DNA of 64,000 bases from Gigantopelta aegis (GCF_016097555.1 NC_054706.1:74306674-74370673), one strand, 5' to 3'. Positions 28,640 through 40,959 are shown, numbered from the stretch's first letter. Notes: generated from the sequence alone by a model not told the origin. Numbers and translations: made by a program.

Positions 28640-31600
28640 AGAGCAAGCTGTTTTAGCGCACGCCTGTCATAGGCACAGAAGTCGGCATCGAACAGGATTT
28701 TCTTAAATGGTGGAAATGGAGTTGAATCCGTAGCTTGTTTAATTAGATATGGTGTGTGGCACTCGACTGGCTAATTGATATGGTATAGTGCCACTGGCGT
28801 GTTGTCTATACCTACTTCTATTTCTATTTTACTAGCTTTAGTGGCGAAAGAATCATTAAGATTTTGATTGGTTTTGAATACTAGTCCTGGTTTAGCTATG
28901 ATAGGAGTGAGTTCCTGAACTGGGTGATCTAGTTTAAGAGAGTGGATTTTTAGATGATAATTAAGGTGTTGAAGATTGCGACGATATTTCAGTGGCATAA
29001 TGTTAAACTCAACTTCTAAGCTCTGTCCGCTGGTATTTGATGGAACTTTAGCTATGATTCTAAGAGCTTGGTTTTGAATAACATCTAATTTATGTAACAG
29101 TTTGGGGGCGGCGCAACTGTAGGCTTGGGCTCCATAATCTATTCTGGAGAGTATGCATGCTTTGTAAACCATAAGCATTGCCTCTGTTTGCGCTCCCCAA
29201 CTGGTACCTGAGATGGCTCTTAACAAGTTTAGAGTATTTTTTGAGTTCCTGACTATGTCATTGATATGATCACTAAAGGTTAGTTTTGAGTCAAAAGTTA
29301 CACCTAGAAATTAAAAAATGTTGACTCCAGGAATTATTTTATCACCTGATTTAAGTTGGTGATTATCTGATTTATTGACTTTATTAAAAAGCATATAGAC
29401 AGTTTTAGTTTCTGATAGTTTAATGCCCCAGTCCAGGGCCCATTTGTTAAGTCTATTTATATCAGCTTGCATTAGGTGAAATAAATTAGTGGTTGTGTTG
29501 CCTGTGCGCCAGATGGCGCAATCATCGGCAAATAGTGCTGTGTTTAATGGCGTGGTCGTTTTTGTTTTTCCTTTAGCATTAAGTGCTTTAGTTATGTCAT
29601 TAATAAAACTGTCGAATAAGGTTGGTGAGGGGACCGAACCTTGTGATATGCCATTAATTATTTCGGTTCTATCTGAATAGTGACCGTTCACTCTAACTGA
29701 GATTGATCTATTATGGATGAAATTGTTGATAAAATTAAACATATTATCTTTAATACCGTTACTCTGTAGTTTATTTAGTAGACCTTGACGCCATACCATA
29801 TCAAAAGCTTTTTCAATATCTATGAATATTGTTAAGACCGTATGAGATTTTCGAAATGCATCATTAATACTATTTTGTAATCTAACTATTAGATCTATTG
29901 TTGAATGTTTAGTTCTAAATCCGCTCTGTACATTAGTTATTAGGTTATTTTCGAGTAGGTAATTGTTGAGTCGTTTATTGATAATAGTTTCTAAGGTTTT
30001 GCATATGTGGGACGTGAGTGTTATCGGTCTATAACTCACCGGGAGGGAATGGTCTTTTCCCGCTTTAGGGAGACTAAAGCATTCTGCATGTTTCCACGCA
30101 GTGGGCATTTGACCCTCCCTCTAGATTCGGTTAAAGAGCGATAACACTACTTTTCGGGCTAGGTCCGGCATATGCTTGAGTAATGTGTAACTTATTTGAT
30201 CAGGCCCGGTGGCAGTACTTTTTTTTTTTAGCTTTAAGAGCTGTTTTTAATTCTAACATTGTTATCGGTTTATTAAATTCTAAATTATCAGTAGTTGGGT
30301 GATTTGCTGTTTTAGTATCATTAGTTGGTAGAGTGTTATCTTTCTTAAGTTTCTCCAAAAATTGTTTAGGAACATTTTCGTTGCTACTGTTTTTACTGAA
30401 CATTTTACTGAGAAGGTCGGCCTTTTGTTTATTAGTAGTTGCTGTTTTATGTTTTTGAAGGACTGTGGAATTAGCGCGTTGTCCTTAAATAGCCTTAATT
30501 TTTTCCCACATTTTTTTAATAGATGTTCTATTGTTAATTTCACCGCAAGATTTATGCCAGCTGGCTTGTTTAGCATTGATGATAAGCTTACCTACTTCGT
30601 TTTTGGCTATTTTATATTTAGTGTGGTAGTCTTGTTTCCTTGTTTTTTTTATAAAGTTTACGCATATTGTTCCTAAAGCCACATTTAGATTTAATTTCGT
30701 CCGTCCACCAGTTAACTGGTCTATTTTTATTGAAGGGTTTAGATTTAGGAATATTCTTTTCAGCTATTTCTATTATTTTATTAGTAAATTTATTAGTGGC
30801 GTCGTCAATGTTTAAGCTATTTTCTAACTTAATTTTGCTACAGTCACTTGTAAAGTTAGCTACACTAAATTTAAATTTAAATATAAATTTTTCTTCTGTA
30901 TAAGTAGTATTACATTTATAGCTGGGGAGGTGGTCGCTGTTGAGAGCTTCTAACACCTCCCATTGGGCGTTTGCACCTATATTGTTAGAGGTGATGGTTA
31001 GGTCGATGGCGGATGTGCCCAGATAATCGTGGATAAAAGTAGTACTTCCATCGTTGAGACATACTAGATTGTGTGTATTGATGAATTCCTCTAGTATGTC
31101 TCCCTGTGCTTCGGAGTGCAGACCTCACCACAGTGTGCTATGACAATTAAAATCTCCTACAAGAATCAAGTCATTGTTTGAGCTTATGAGTTTATTGTAG
31201 TCTCTTAACGTTAGTTGATTATGGGCTGTTCCCGGTGGGCTATAAACATTGATGACGTCAATAGGCATTTTATCGTTTTGTATAGTAAGTCCTTGGACTT
31301 CTAAGTTTGTATTAATAGAATCGTATTTAATTTCAGTATGAGGTATGGTATTTTTAATTAATGTGGCTATTCCACCTCTGGTGCTGTTATCTCTATTTTT
31401 ATAGTAACTAGTATATCCTGGAATTTTAAATACTTTAGTTGTTTTATTTTTATTTTTAGTGCCGATTCCTAGCCATGTTTCTTGTAGGCAAATTATATCT
31501 GGCTTGATGTTGCTGGTGCTAATTAGTTGAATGAGTTCAGCACCATGTCCCATTGAATGGAGGCCTTTAGCGTTCCATTGGAGAACGCTAAGGCCCTTTT

Positions 31601-31649
31601 TTACTGTGTTGATATTATTAGTGGGGGCGTGTGGAGACGTATCTCCCAT
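28640..31649 (-). pseudogene. LINE ORF2: APE endonuclease plus reverse transcriptase, broken
   Basis: The N-terminal endonuclease (SVLQWNAKGL, PDIICLQETWLG, LILVGDFNCHSTLW) meets a TGA in place of a sense codon at about 31125. After frameshifts the RT has FSLPKAGKDHSLPVSYRPIT, QSGFRTKHSTID, FIDIEKAFDMVW, ISQGSVPSPTLF and catalytic FADDCAIW (about 29512-29535). A C-terminal block TSWGAQTEAML, LSRIDYGAQAY, LDVIQNQALRI is typical of jockey/I-superclade elements. No separate RNase H domain is visible. Confidence 0.85.
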
Positions 31650-31699
31650 TACGCAGCCCCGAAATTATGGTTGATGATATATATTGTTTAGTTTTAGCT

Positions 31700-32915
31700 T
31701 TAGTTTTTAGAGGTTACCAGGCTGGATTTAATATTAGACATTTCCTGAACTAGTTGTTCGATGATAGTTTTGAGTTCTCTAACCTGAGTTTGGTCAGTAG
31801 TTTTAAGTTTGTCGGCATATGTAATTGATTGAGTAACTGTTTCTGGTTTAGAAAAAGTAGGTCTGCTTTGCTTGGTTTGACTAACTTGGTTTAGTTTGTT
31901 GTTAAGTTGTCGAAGAGCCCTCTGGTAGTGATGGCACCTGGGGTCATGTGCCATGTGCCTATTAAGACAGTTTGCGTATTGTATCGGTTGGGTACAGGGG
32001 GAGTTTCTAGAACTCCATGGATGTTTTTGACCACATCGGCTACAAGTAGGAGGTTCCCTATAATGTCGGCATTTTGCAGCCCCGTACCCCCACTGTTGGC
32101 AGTGTTGGCATTTGCTTGGCTTCCTTTCAAATGGAAGAATCTGATGTTGGCGACCATTGATGACGATGTGCATGTCGCCGGTGGTGGTGGTTGATATAAG
32201 AACATATCCAGTTGACCACGTGGTGGCATCGTGAATCTCAAGGTGGGAGTTATCAGTTTTGAGGGTGGCTAAAGCTGTGGCCTGAGGTGGAAGTGGGTGA
32301 AGTTTGGCTAGCCACTTGTTGGTAAGGTTCAGTGGAGCGGTTAGGTTGGAATGGGTGTTAGTTGGTGGGGTAGGGGTGGATTGGCATGGTGGTTGGCTGT
32401 GCTGTTGTGGCTGGTGCTTCAAGCTACCAGTGGCCTTGATGGTCACCTCTTTATAAAATGGCCCAGGGGACACTGAGGTGTTGTTAGTGGGTGGGTTCAC
32501 TACCTTATTGGGCACTTTGGTGGTTTGACTGGTTATCTCGACTCTTTTTTCTGGTTGAGATGGTTTATTTATTTTAGTTTTGACGAAGGACGCAGCTGTC
32601 AGTGGTTTGGTGTGTTTTTACTGGGCTCCTAACTTTTCTATTGCAAATTTGCTTGTTAGCAACTACTCTGAACGAGGGACTGGCTTTTTTTACCCGAGTT
32701 GGAGTCGTTTTGATGGTTCGGCTTGCTACCTGTTGCGCCAGGTTGCTTAGTGGCGGACCTCATGTTGTCTGTTACGTCAGTACCGGCTTGTTGGTTACTG
32801 AAGGTGAACGGTGTCTTGCCGGTGGACGTCGCGCCTTCTTTTAGGCCTGCACTGTCCGCTCTGATGATTTGACAGCTGAATGTTGATGTTGTAGGTGTCT
32901 TTGCAGTTTTTTCCA
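31700..32915 (-). pseudogene. LINE ORF1: CCHC zinc-knuckle nucleic-acid-binding protein, broken
   Basis: 31700-32515 encodes a Pro/Thr-rich N-part and three Cys/His clusters (CQHCQQWGYGAAKC, CSRCGQKHPW, YANCLNRHM), as in ORF1 of jockey/I-like LINEs, then a Lys/Gln-rich tail. The frame continues upstream of 32515 without ATG. The likely true start, MEKTAKTPTTSTFSC near 32915, lies in another frame closed by a stop at 32656, so the ORF is frameshifted. Confidence 0.75.
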
Positions 32916-33062
32916 TTAGTAGCAAGGGATCTTTTATATGCACCATCACACAGGCAGGATAGAACATACCACGGCCTTTGATGTACAAGTCGTTTTTCAC
33001 TGGCTAGAACGAGAAATAGCCCAAATTCAAGCGTGCGCTTTACCACTGGACTACTTCCCGAT
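32913..33062 (-). mobile_element. SINE fragment next to the LINE 5' end
   Basis: It has the shared body TAGTAGCAAGGGATCTTTTA, CACACAGGCAGGATAGAACA and, at the right, the tRNA-head complement GCGCTTTACCACTGGACTAC. It is truncated at the LINE junction. Confidence 0.8.
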
Positions 33063-33105
33063 CTCATGGCAGGATAAAGCCGGAATCTTAAGTCAGTAAC
33101 CAGTA

Positions 33106-33107
<2 letters not shown>

Positions 33108-33158
<51 letters not shown>
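33108..33158. repeat. (CA)n microsatellite
   Basis: About 50 bp of CA repeat, 67 bp upstream of the GPCR-like ATG. Confidence 0.95.
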
Positions 33159-33159
<1 letters not shown>

Positions 33160-33224
33160 TCAATTAATAATATTCAGGCAAATATTTATTACATTTTCAG
33201 AACTGGCTATTTAAATTCAGAAAG

Positions 33225-34216
33225 ATGAATAACAGCAGCAGCAAATTCGACAGTGATACCATCTTCAAATCCATGGAGCCCGCAGTACCCCCTGCTATGT
33301 CAGCCGTTGGGGTGGGAGCCTACTGCACGTTCATGCACGTCTTCACCCTCTTCACCGCCATCGTCAACATCATAGTGATCGTCGCCTTTTTCAAATTCCG
33401 CTTCCTCCGGAAACAGTCGAACGTCTATATCGTGTCGCTGGCCTGCGCAGATATCGGTGTGGCGGTCGTGGTGATGCCGCTTCACATGTACGAATCGTGG
33501 AACGGTGGCTGGGACCTGCCTCACTGGTTCTGTTACTTTCGAAACATCGTCGACGCTGGCATGTGTGCCGTGTCCACCTACAACCTGCGTGTTCTTGCCC
33601 TCGATCGCTACCTAGCGGTCTGCCATCCATTTGTCCATATGAAGATCTCCCGCACTGCTAGCGCTCTAGCAATCGCTTTCTCATGAATAGTGCCCCTCGG
33701 GTTTTGGCTGGTGCTCTTCGCCAACGGGTGGAACGCGGTTGGACTTGAAGGCTACGAGTTCTGCCTGTCGCAGGGAGGTGCGTCTTCATCCAGAGCGAGT
33801 TCATCGTCTACTTCGCTGACGTCATCGTCTTCGCCCTGCCCGGAGAACTCCTGCTCTTCGTGTATTGGAAGATCTTCGCCACGGCCAGACGCCACGCACG
33901 CGCAATCCAGGACTTGACCGTCACGGAGGAAGTGAAGAAGGAAAACCAGTCGTCCATGAAGAGAACCAAAGCGGCCAGGACTCTAGCCATCGTCGTCAGC
34001 GTTTTCTTCTTATGCTGGATGCCTTTCTGTATAATTTTGGTGGTGGATATCATCACCAAGTTTCAGCTCGTTCCGTATTTAATACTGCAGGCGCTCGCTT
34101 GGCTAGGCTATCTAAACTCGATGATGAATCCGTTTTTGTATTACATTTTCAGTCAAGAATTTAAGTACGCGTTCAAACTGTTATTACATTGTAAAGTGGA
34201 AGCAATGGAAATGTAA
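33225..34216 (+). pseudogene. Intronless aminergic-type class A GPCR pseudogene
   Basis: Seven transmembrane segments can be read across two frames, about 330 aa. Visible landmarks are NNSS near the N-terminus (glycosylation), the TM2 stretch LACADIGVAVVVMPLHM, Cys3.25, Asp3.32 (NIVDAG), DRYLAV at the end of TM3, CWMPF in TM6, and WLGY plus NPFLYY in TM7. Asp3.32 with Trp7.40 and Tyr7.43 is the biogenic-amine receptor signature. Two lesions are present: TGA at 33684-33686 where class A receptors have Trp4.50, and a one-base loss near 33776-33780 in extracellular loop 2 (after CLSQGG). The ligand cannot be assigned. Little else has decayed, so loss looks recent, or an assembly error must be excluded. 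Confidence 0.85.
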
Positions 34217-34544
34217 CTATCACAAAGTGGACAACAGTGAGAAAACAATCTTTTAAAAAATACTAATTAAATGGACTAGTGATGCTGATGGGAATCGGTT
34301 AGAATTTCATCATCAATTGCTGTTTGCTAATTTTACCTTTAATAACTATTTAATATCTCTTCTTTCTGGGTTTTTTTTATGTATCCATGAAAACAAACAC
34401 CAACCTCAATAGGCCTATATGTACATCCAAACTGGAGGAACAATTAGTTAACATTTTCCACACACAATCGATTATGGATTTTTATAATCGATCATCACAT
34501 CGGTGGAGCCAAACCGATCAATCTTTGGAACATCACTGAACGGG

Positions 34545-34548
<4 letters not shown>

Positions 34549-34614
<66 letters not shown>

Positions 34615-34630
34615 ACCCCCCCCCCCCCCC
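34549..34630. repeat. 82-bp poly-C tract with two single A interruptions
   Basis: The longest homopolymer of the window, lying 330 bp after the GPCR stop. Apparent proline-rich frames here are artefacts of the tract. Confidence 0.9.
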
Positions 34631-35005
34631 AATGTCGACTAGCTTCCGCCGTGCCTGCTACCAAAGCATCCAATATACAAATTATCTTTGATTAAAACTA
34701 CATTCCCTGGAATATTTTTATTATTTAAGCATATAGAACAGAAAATCCTAATTACGTTTGGTGCATATATGACGCCGCACTCCGCATTGGTTTCACTACG
34801 CTGGCTTATCCAGGTCAAAAACAAAGCCAGTATTTTGAAAGTGGGACACTTTTGACGGGCTCGTACCGATCTCGGTTTTCATTGGCTTATCACAAGTATA
34901 GAATTCCCCCAACAAGAGATCACGTGAGATTTCGCAATTTTTGAACAAATTTAACTGTCTTGATTGAGGAGTTGTCTCGTATCTCCAAAACATATTTATA
35001 TCCAT

Positions 35006-36233
35006 TGTCACGGGGATTCTATAATTCCCGTAACCGAATAAAACACGATTATCAAAATGTCTCTCCTACTTGTATATCTATTAGATATCTCTGTAACAGG
35101 CTGTTAACCCTAGTATGGCTCGTTTCTAGGTATGATCAGAGATACGATCTTATATAAAGTATATATATTTATAGCACGTTTAGCTCACTAGAAACATAAC
35201 AAAAACACAATACACTTTGGAATCTGTATTAATCTACGCTGACAAATGTACAGCCGTAGTAGTTAATTAATAACAGCAATAATAACAACCCAGAACTGAT
35301 CACTTAATTAGTTAATCTCTAGGTGTCTAGTTACACAATATGCGAATCACTTCACCGTTACACCACACCCACACGTGTGATAATTGAGAAACGCTTCCAG
35401 GAGAAGTTAATTAATAAAGGAATTACAACACCATTCCTAACTGGTTAATTTTTAATTAACCCTTACTACTCGTTCAGTAACGTGTGATAATTTAGGAACG
35501 CTTCCAGGGGAACTTAATTAATAAAGGAATTACAGCTCTATTCCTAACGGGTTAATTTTTAATTACCCCTAACTACTCATTCAGTAACCTTGTAACACAG
35601 AATTAATACTGGTACCGATCACAATAAAGACAATAACCTACAGTGTACCTAGGTCGTCTAGAATGACTGGCTAAGCTTTATATTACCAAATACTCGTATA
35701 ATGTTAGAACAAAAAGTCTACGATTTACTTCGTCAGATGACCGAAGACACTGTCTAAAGAATATTGGTATAATACAGTATTAAAATATTTAAGGTCACAT
35801 CAATCACATCAAGGTTATACACAGAGCAGAAATAATATATTTACCAAAGTCCAAACGGACTAACGTTCCCTCGGAGCCTTCCTATTCGTTCTCCTCGATA
35901 TCTCTAAAACACTAGCTATTTATTATAAATCAGGATTTTGCCTGGGAGTACAGGGCGGTACCTCACGTATCATCTCATATTCCTAATCTACTAGAGTCGG
36001 TATATTTCTCTCTGATCGTCAGTCTGGCTGTCGCCAACCGCGAACAATCTCCTGGCCATAAACAGCACTACCGGAGATATTACGTAACTACTAGCCACAT
36101 GGCCTCCGCACCTGGCTAAGGGTGTGTATTGGAATGCCCGATTGCGCGAAGTATTACGTAACAAGTTGCCCAGCTAGCTAAGTGCATTTAAACTGCACAG
36201 GCGAAAACAAATTTAAGAGCATGTTCCGTGACA
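35006..36233 (-). repeat. LTR of the third copy, with internal 107-bp duplication
   Basis: CGTGTGATAATT to CATTCAGTAAC occurs twice, starting at 35374 and 35481. The other two LTRs have one copy. Confidence 0.85.
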
Positions 36234-36472
36234 CACCCCCACCTCAAAAAGGATATTTCCTCTACTCTAGGAATAAGGAAATATACTACATTAAAACAAA
36301 AAGGGTGCGTTAACCGACGCATACGGGCATTTATAACACATGTAATAATAAGGTGACTACCAGTAATCACACTGAGTCTCTGAGTCCCTGGTATACAAAT
36401 AAAATATATATAAACAAAACAGAATCAAGAATGTCAACAAATAATCATAACGTTCAACTTCGGGACAGGGCA

Positions 36473-38827
36473 TCAGCGATTACATTGGATGTGCCCTTGA
36501 TATGTCCAATGGTAATTGGGTATTCTTGCAGAGGAAGACTCCATCTCAAAACTCTCTGGTTGGAGGCTTTCATTAGGATGGTCCAGTCCGTCTTCGTCTT
36601 CTTGGAACAGCACAGCTCCAGCACCCACGTCACTGGCACCCACAGCTAGCTTGAACGGCATTCGGTAGTCTGGTGCTGCCATCGCGGGAGACGAGTAGCG
36701 CCTCTGCTTGAGCCGGTTGAATGACTTCTTGCATTCACCTGACCAATGGAACTTCGTTTCCCTCTTTTTCAGCGTCGCACGTTTTCCAGGTCTTCTCCGA
36801 CAGGCATGCTGTCGAATCTGTGTAGCGTTGGGTTCCAAGCGCACATCTTGGCTTAAGGTATTGGTAACCGTTGGAAGGTCCCGACAAATGGAAACATTGT
36901 CTTGTATCAATGTAGTCAGCTTTGCTTGCTGGGGGTTCAAGTCTGCTAAAATCTGGCTGTTGGCCAACTTGATCTCCGCAGTCTTCACGTCATCACAGGA
37001 AATTGAGTGTCTCTCAATTTGGACCGGTCTCTCTGGAACTATCGGCAGTCTGTCAAAATAACCTTTTAGCAAATTGATGTGACAATACCTACTTTTCCTA
37101 ACCCTATCAGGAGTGTTTATCACATACCCTGTCTCATTAACTCGTTTGAGCACAACATAGGGCCCGAAATACCTGTTCTGCACAAAACCCCGTTTAATGG
37201 GAAGGTACAGCAGCACCTTATCCCCTGGTTTAAATTCCCGACTCTTAGCCTTCCTATCAAACACTGATTTTATTTTGCTCTGAGCATGGCTCAGTTGCTT
37301 CCTAGCTAGTTCGGTCGCCGGCAACCTCCTATCCCTAACTCTTTTATTCATCAATACTCTCTCAGTTAACAATGTAGTGCGAACTGCCAACAATTTTGGA
37401 TCAGCCCCCTGCTCTAGAACTAACTCTTGTCTATTACAAGGTAAGGCCCCTCTATCAAACACAACTGGTTCAATTCCCCTCTGCGGGAGATCAACAGGTT
37501 CCACCACATTTAATTTGTCAGTTGACTTATCTACCATTTTACTGATAACATCATCCACTCCAATTTCATGGCTCACACACGTATCAGACAAATCACAAAT
37601 ATCCTCTGCGTCTTGTGCTAACCTACTGGTCATATCCCTAGTCATTACACACGCAGAATATTTAATCTCATCAACCTCACACTCTTCTATTGGTAACATG
37701 CTGTCTTTAATTAACAGTTGGTCACATTTCGGCTGACAACACTGACTAGTCAAATCATTTCCCAACAAAACTCCTATGTTTTCAACAGGCAAGTCCTTCA
37801 CAACACCCATAATGACTGGTCCCGTCACAAACTTCGAACACAAGAAAACCTTATGTAACCTGACAACCATATTTTCTCCAGTAACCGAGGTTAAAACCAA
37901 ACTACGTCCTATGTCTGAATTTTCAATACCAGCTAAACACTCTTGCGTGATCAAACTCTGACTACACCCGGTATCTCTATAGATTGATATAGCCTTAGGA
38001 CTCAATTCTTGTTTCACATCACAAACCATACCAGTGGACACATACGGGTTTACTTTCTCTGCCATGGGACTAACCATTAACTCTCTCGCTAACGGAGCTG
38101 ACCTCACTAAACCGACCACTTGCGCATTATCGCGTTTCCTTTTAAAACAGTCCCCGATAAGATGGTTATCCTTTTTACAGTAACTGCACTGTGGACGAAA
38201 AGTTCGTGCATTGGCTGATAATGCAGGCCTATCCTTACTTTGCCCACCAGGTGCATTCCTTGCCTGACTAGCTGACCAACTAGATGACTCTCCCCGATAG
38301 TTACTTTCCCGGGAAAAACTTGGCTGAAATTTCTTCTTATCACCCTGTTGTAAAGAGCTACCCGGTACTGCTTGAGCTTTGTGTATTAACACGTAATCAT
38401 CTGCCACTATGCCTGCCTCCTTTATCTTTTTGACATCACGAACCTCTAAATGAATACGTAAGCTAACTGGTAATCCATTTTTAATGTCCTGTAAGATCAA
38501 CAACTCCCGTAACTCGGTATATGACTCTACCTGATGAGACACCACCCATTTATCAAACATCCCTGCCTTCTTAGCCACAAACTCACTATAAGACTGACCC
38601 TGCGTTTTTCTCAACTCGCTATACCGTAAACGATAATCCTCAGGTCGTAATTCATACGCCCTCAACACTGCAGACTTAACTAGGTCGTACTGACTTGCTC
38701 GCTCATCACTCATTGAATTATAAGCTATACTAGCCTTCCCCTTAAACTTAGACACGGCTAACAATGTCCACTTAGACTGCGGCCAATTTAGCTGCTTAGC
38801 GGCCCGTTCAAAAAGTTGAAAGAACAT
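36473..38827 (-). pseudogene. Long fused frame: gag-protease-integrase C-terminus-RT N-terminus-RNase H fragments (784 codons)
   Basis: A single open frame holds: capsid-like gag with a 24-residue segment (YRLRYSELRKTQGQSYSEF and neighbours) absent from the other copies; zinc knuckle CSYCKKDNHLIGDC (about 38150-38190); protease YRDTGCSQSLIT (about 37950-37985); integrase C-terminus FKPGDKVLLYLP and YFGPYVVLKRV; the RT N-terminal lead (TVTNTLSQDVRLEPNATQIR); an RT/RNase H linker (FHWSGECKKSFNRLKQ); ASDVGAGAVLFQEDE; and the end of RNase H. Deletions removed the integrase core, the RT palm and part of RNase H without closing the frame. The protein cannot be a functional polymerase. Confidence 0.85.
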
Positions 38828-39116
38828 GCTACCTCCTGATCGTCAAATACAGGCACTGATCTATAAGCCTCCGACATGTTAAAACCATTTCCTGCCTCAC
38901 GTCTAACTTGACAGACGAATTCTTGGATCGAACGAACATAGAAAGCGCAAGACACTAGGAATCTGGAGGCATGGCCCCCACCCCCGAAAAGTTTGAAATC
39001 TAGAGGCGCTGAAATACCATTTTGCAGCCATTTTAGAGAGGTTACATACTTAAAACGTCAGTATCAATAACAGGTAAATTGTAAATTGGTTTTTAAATAA
39101 AAATTGTTTAGCTACA

Positions 39117-39287
39117 GCCCAGTGCCCCGTTCCGCGAAGCGATCTTAGCCCTAAGATCACCTTAAGTGCATAGCTACCTTATGCACTTAAGTTGATCTTA
39201 GAGCTAAGATCACTTTAAGTGTATATAGTCGTTATAAACTTAAGGTGATCTTAGGGCCAAGATCGCTTCGTGGAACAGGGCCCTGGA
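39117..39287. mobile_element. Palindromic MITE / foldback element
   Basis: The left end GTTCCGCGAAGCGATCTTAG is the inverse complement, with few mismatches, of the right end (CCAAGATCGCTTCGTGGAAC). The interior repeats AAGATCACTTTAAGTG-like blocks in both orientations, so almost the whole 170 bp can fold on itself. There is no coding capacity. Confidence 0.8.
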
Positions 39288-39464
39288 TATTAACAATAAT
39301 CACGGCTGTCTGAAATGTGAAAATTAAAAATTAACAGACGGTAGAGGTGGGATTTTAAGAGATAATAATAATAAATAAATAAGAATTGGTTTCTAGTTTG
39401 ATATCATCAGAACTGATGACCGAAAATACAATGGATATACGTTGTGTACATGATTCGCGATGAG

Positions 39465-39737
39465 CTTTGTTTTGTTTAACAACACTATTAGAGCATATTG
39501 ATTAACAGTTATTGGATGTAGAACATTTGGTAAAACCTGCTAATTTTCCCTTAATATCAAGGGATCTTTCACATGTAATTCCCCACAGACAGGATAACAC
39601 ATACCACAACTTTTGATTTACTAGTCGTGGAGCACAGGTTGGGACGACAAAAAACACAGTCAGAGAAATGGGTCCACCAAGGTAGTTCGATCCTACGACT
39701 CATGCACTTTTGGCTAGCAATCTACCGACTAAGATAA
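39465..39737 (-). mobile_element. tRNA-derived SINE, reverse orientation
   Basis: The body (AGAGCATATTGATT, AAGGGATCTTTCACATG, CACAGACAGGATAACAC) is followed on the right by the tRNA-head complement, which on the - strand reads TTAGTCGGTAGATTGCTAGC and GGATCGAACTACC. Confidence 0.8.
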
Positions 39738-39804
39738 ATATTCATGTGTTGTCCAAAACTGAAATTAATTATTCTTGTGTATAAAAGTCACAAAACATGA
39801 CATC

Positions 39805-40018
39805 ATTCTAGCCAGTGCACCACAACTGGTATATCAAAGGCCGTGGTATGTGCTATCCTGTCTGGAATGATTCATATGAAAGATTCCTTGCTACTAATGG
39901 AAAAAAATGTAGCGGGTTTCCTCTCCAAGACTGTTAGAATTACCAAATATTTGCCAACCAATAACCGATGATTAATAAATCAATATGCTCTAGTAGTTTC
40001 GTTAAACAAAACTGACAA
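39805..40018 (+). mobile_element. SINE body without head
   Basis: AGCCAGTGCACCACAACTGG, AAGGCCGTGGTATGTG, GCGGGTTTCCTCTCC, CAATAACCGATGATTAATAA, CTCTAGTAGTTTCGTTAAAC. Confidence 0.75.
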
Positions 40019-40214
40019 ACAAAATGTGACCAATCGCTGTAGCATCAGTCAAATTATAGTCAGAATTTAAAGTTCTGCTATTTTTTTATGTACTGCAACA
40101 ACAGTCTTCGTTCTAGTAGCTGAATTATCTGCCTTATTGAAGCGTACAATCGTTTGATGTGCGGTCGATCTAGGATCTATCACTGCTATCTTCTCTCCAG
40201 AGTTTAGCATTACA

Positions 40215-40410
40215 CGATACGAACATATGTGGGGTGATCCATTAAAAGACCCTTTGCTGCTAATCGACAAGAGTACCCACACGTAGTGGTGGAAAATAGT
40301 TTCCTTTCACAAAATCTGTGGTCCGTAACAATATGTCCTACGCCATATAACCATAATAAAATAAAGTAAAATATGTCAAGTACGTCCTTAAATAAAATAT
40401 TTCTTCCTCG
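40215..40410 (+). mobile_element. SINE of a second body type
   Basis: AAAGACCCTTTGCTGCTAAT, AGTTTCCTTTCACAAAATCTG, then a distinct 3' end (ATATGTCCTACGCCATATAA, CCTTAAATAAAATATTTC). The same 3' end occurs at 48030-48215. Confidence 0.6.
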
Positions 40411-40712
40411 TCTTTTTTATATATAGATATTCCAGATTTCAGTTAGTATGAATCCACATGGGCGCTGTGTTCCATTGCTGATCTATGTGTCTCTCAATCC
40501 ATAGACTTTATCACTAATAAAGTTAAATCAAGAATCTGGTTAAAATGTAATTTAAAAATAAAAACATTTCTGCTATACTTAAATAATAGCAGGGTAGCAG
40601 ATACCATCCATTGATTTATGCAGAGCGTCAGAGAGATTATATGTGGACAACTGGCCCTGGACTAGAGTCAGGAATAAGAGAAACTACTAAAAGTATAAAC
40701 AAACTTTCATAG

Positions 40713-40950
40713 GATCGATCCCCGTCCTTGGCTATCTTTCGTCCCAGCCAGTGCACCATGCCTGGTATATCAAAGACCCTGGTATGCGCTATTCTGTTTG
40801 TGATCTGATGCATATAAAATACCACTTGCTACTAATGAAAATTGTAGTGGGTTTCCTCTGTGAGACTGTCAGAATTACCAAACATCTGACATCCAATAGC
40901 CGATGATTAATAAATCAACGTGCTCTAGTGGTGTCGTTAAACAAAACAAT
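40713..40950 (+). mobile_element. SINE, head truncated
   Basis: It begins GATCGATCCCCGTC and continues with CCAGTGCACCATGCCTGG, GTGGGTTTCCTCTGTGAGAC, CATCCAATAGCCGATGATTA and GTCGTTAAACAAAAC. Confidence 0.8.
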
Positions 40951-40959
40951 TTTTTTTAA

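Larger units (their letters stand above)
28602..32915 (-). mobile_element. Nearly complete but inactivated LINE (jockey/I-like), two ORFs
   Basis: In coding order: 5' part of ORF1 (32656-32915), remaining ORF1 (31700-32515), ORF2 endonuclease (31125-31649), RT (29311-30108), C-terminal domain (28771-29226), and a 3' tail of (TGACC) repeats at 28602-28617. Several nonsense and frameshift changes interrupt both ORFs. The 5' end abuts a SINE fragment at 32913-33062. Confidence 0.85.
35006..38908 (-). mobile_element. Third copy of the Ty3/gypsy (Gmr1-type) element, 5'-truncated with 3'LTR
   Basis: The 3'LTR is 35006-36233, with perfect terminal inverted TGTCACGG / CCGTGACA. The polypurine tract GAGGTGGGGG follows at about 36237-36246. 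The internal region runs to 38908, within the gag start, where homology to the other copies ends abruptly. It is more diverged from them than they are from each other. Confidence 0.88.

Noticed and set aside
29489..32844. Several + strand frames across the LINE (for example 30362-30676 and 31907-32194)
   Set aside because: They are antisense to the LINE ORFs on the - strand.
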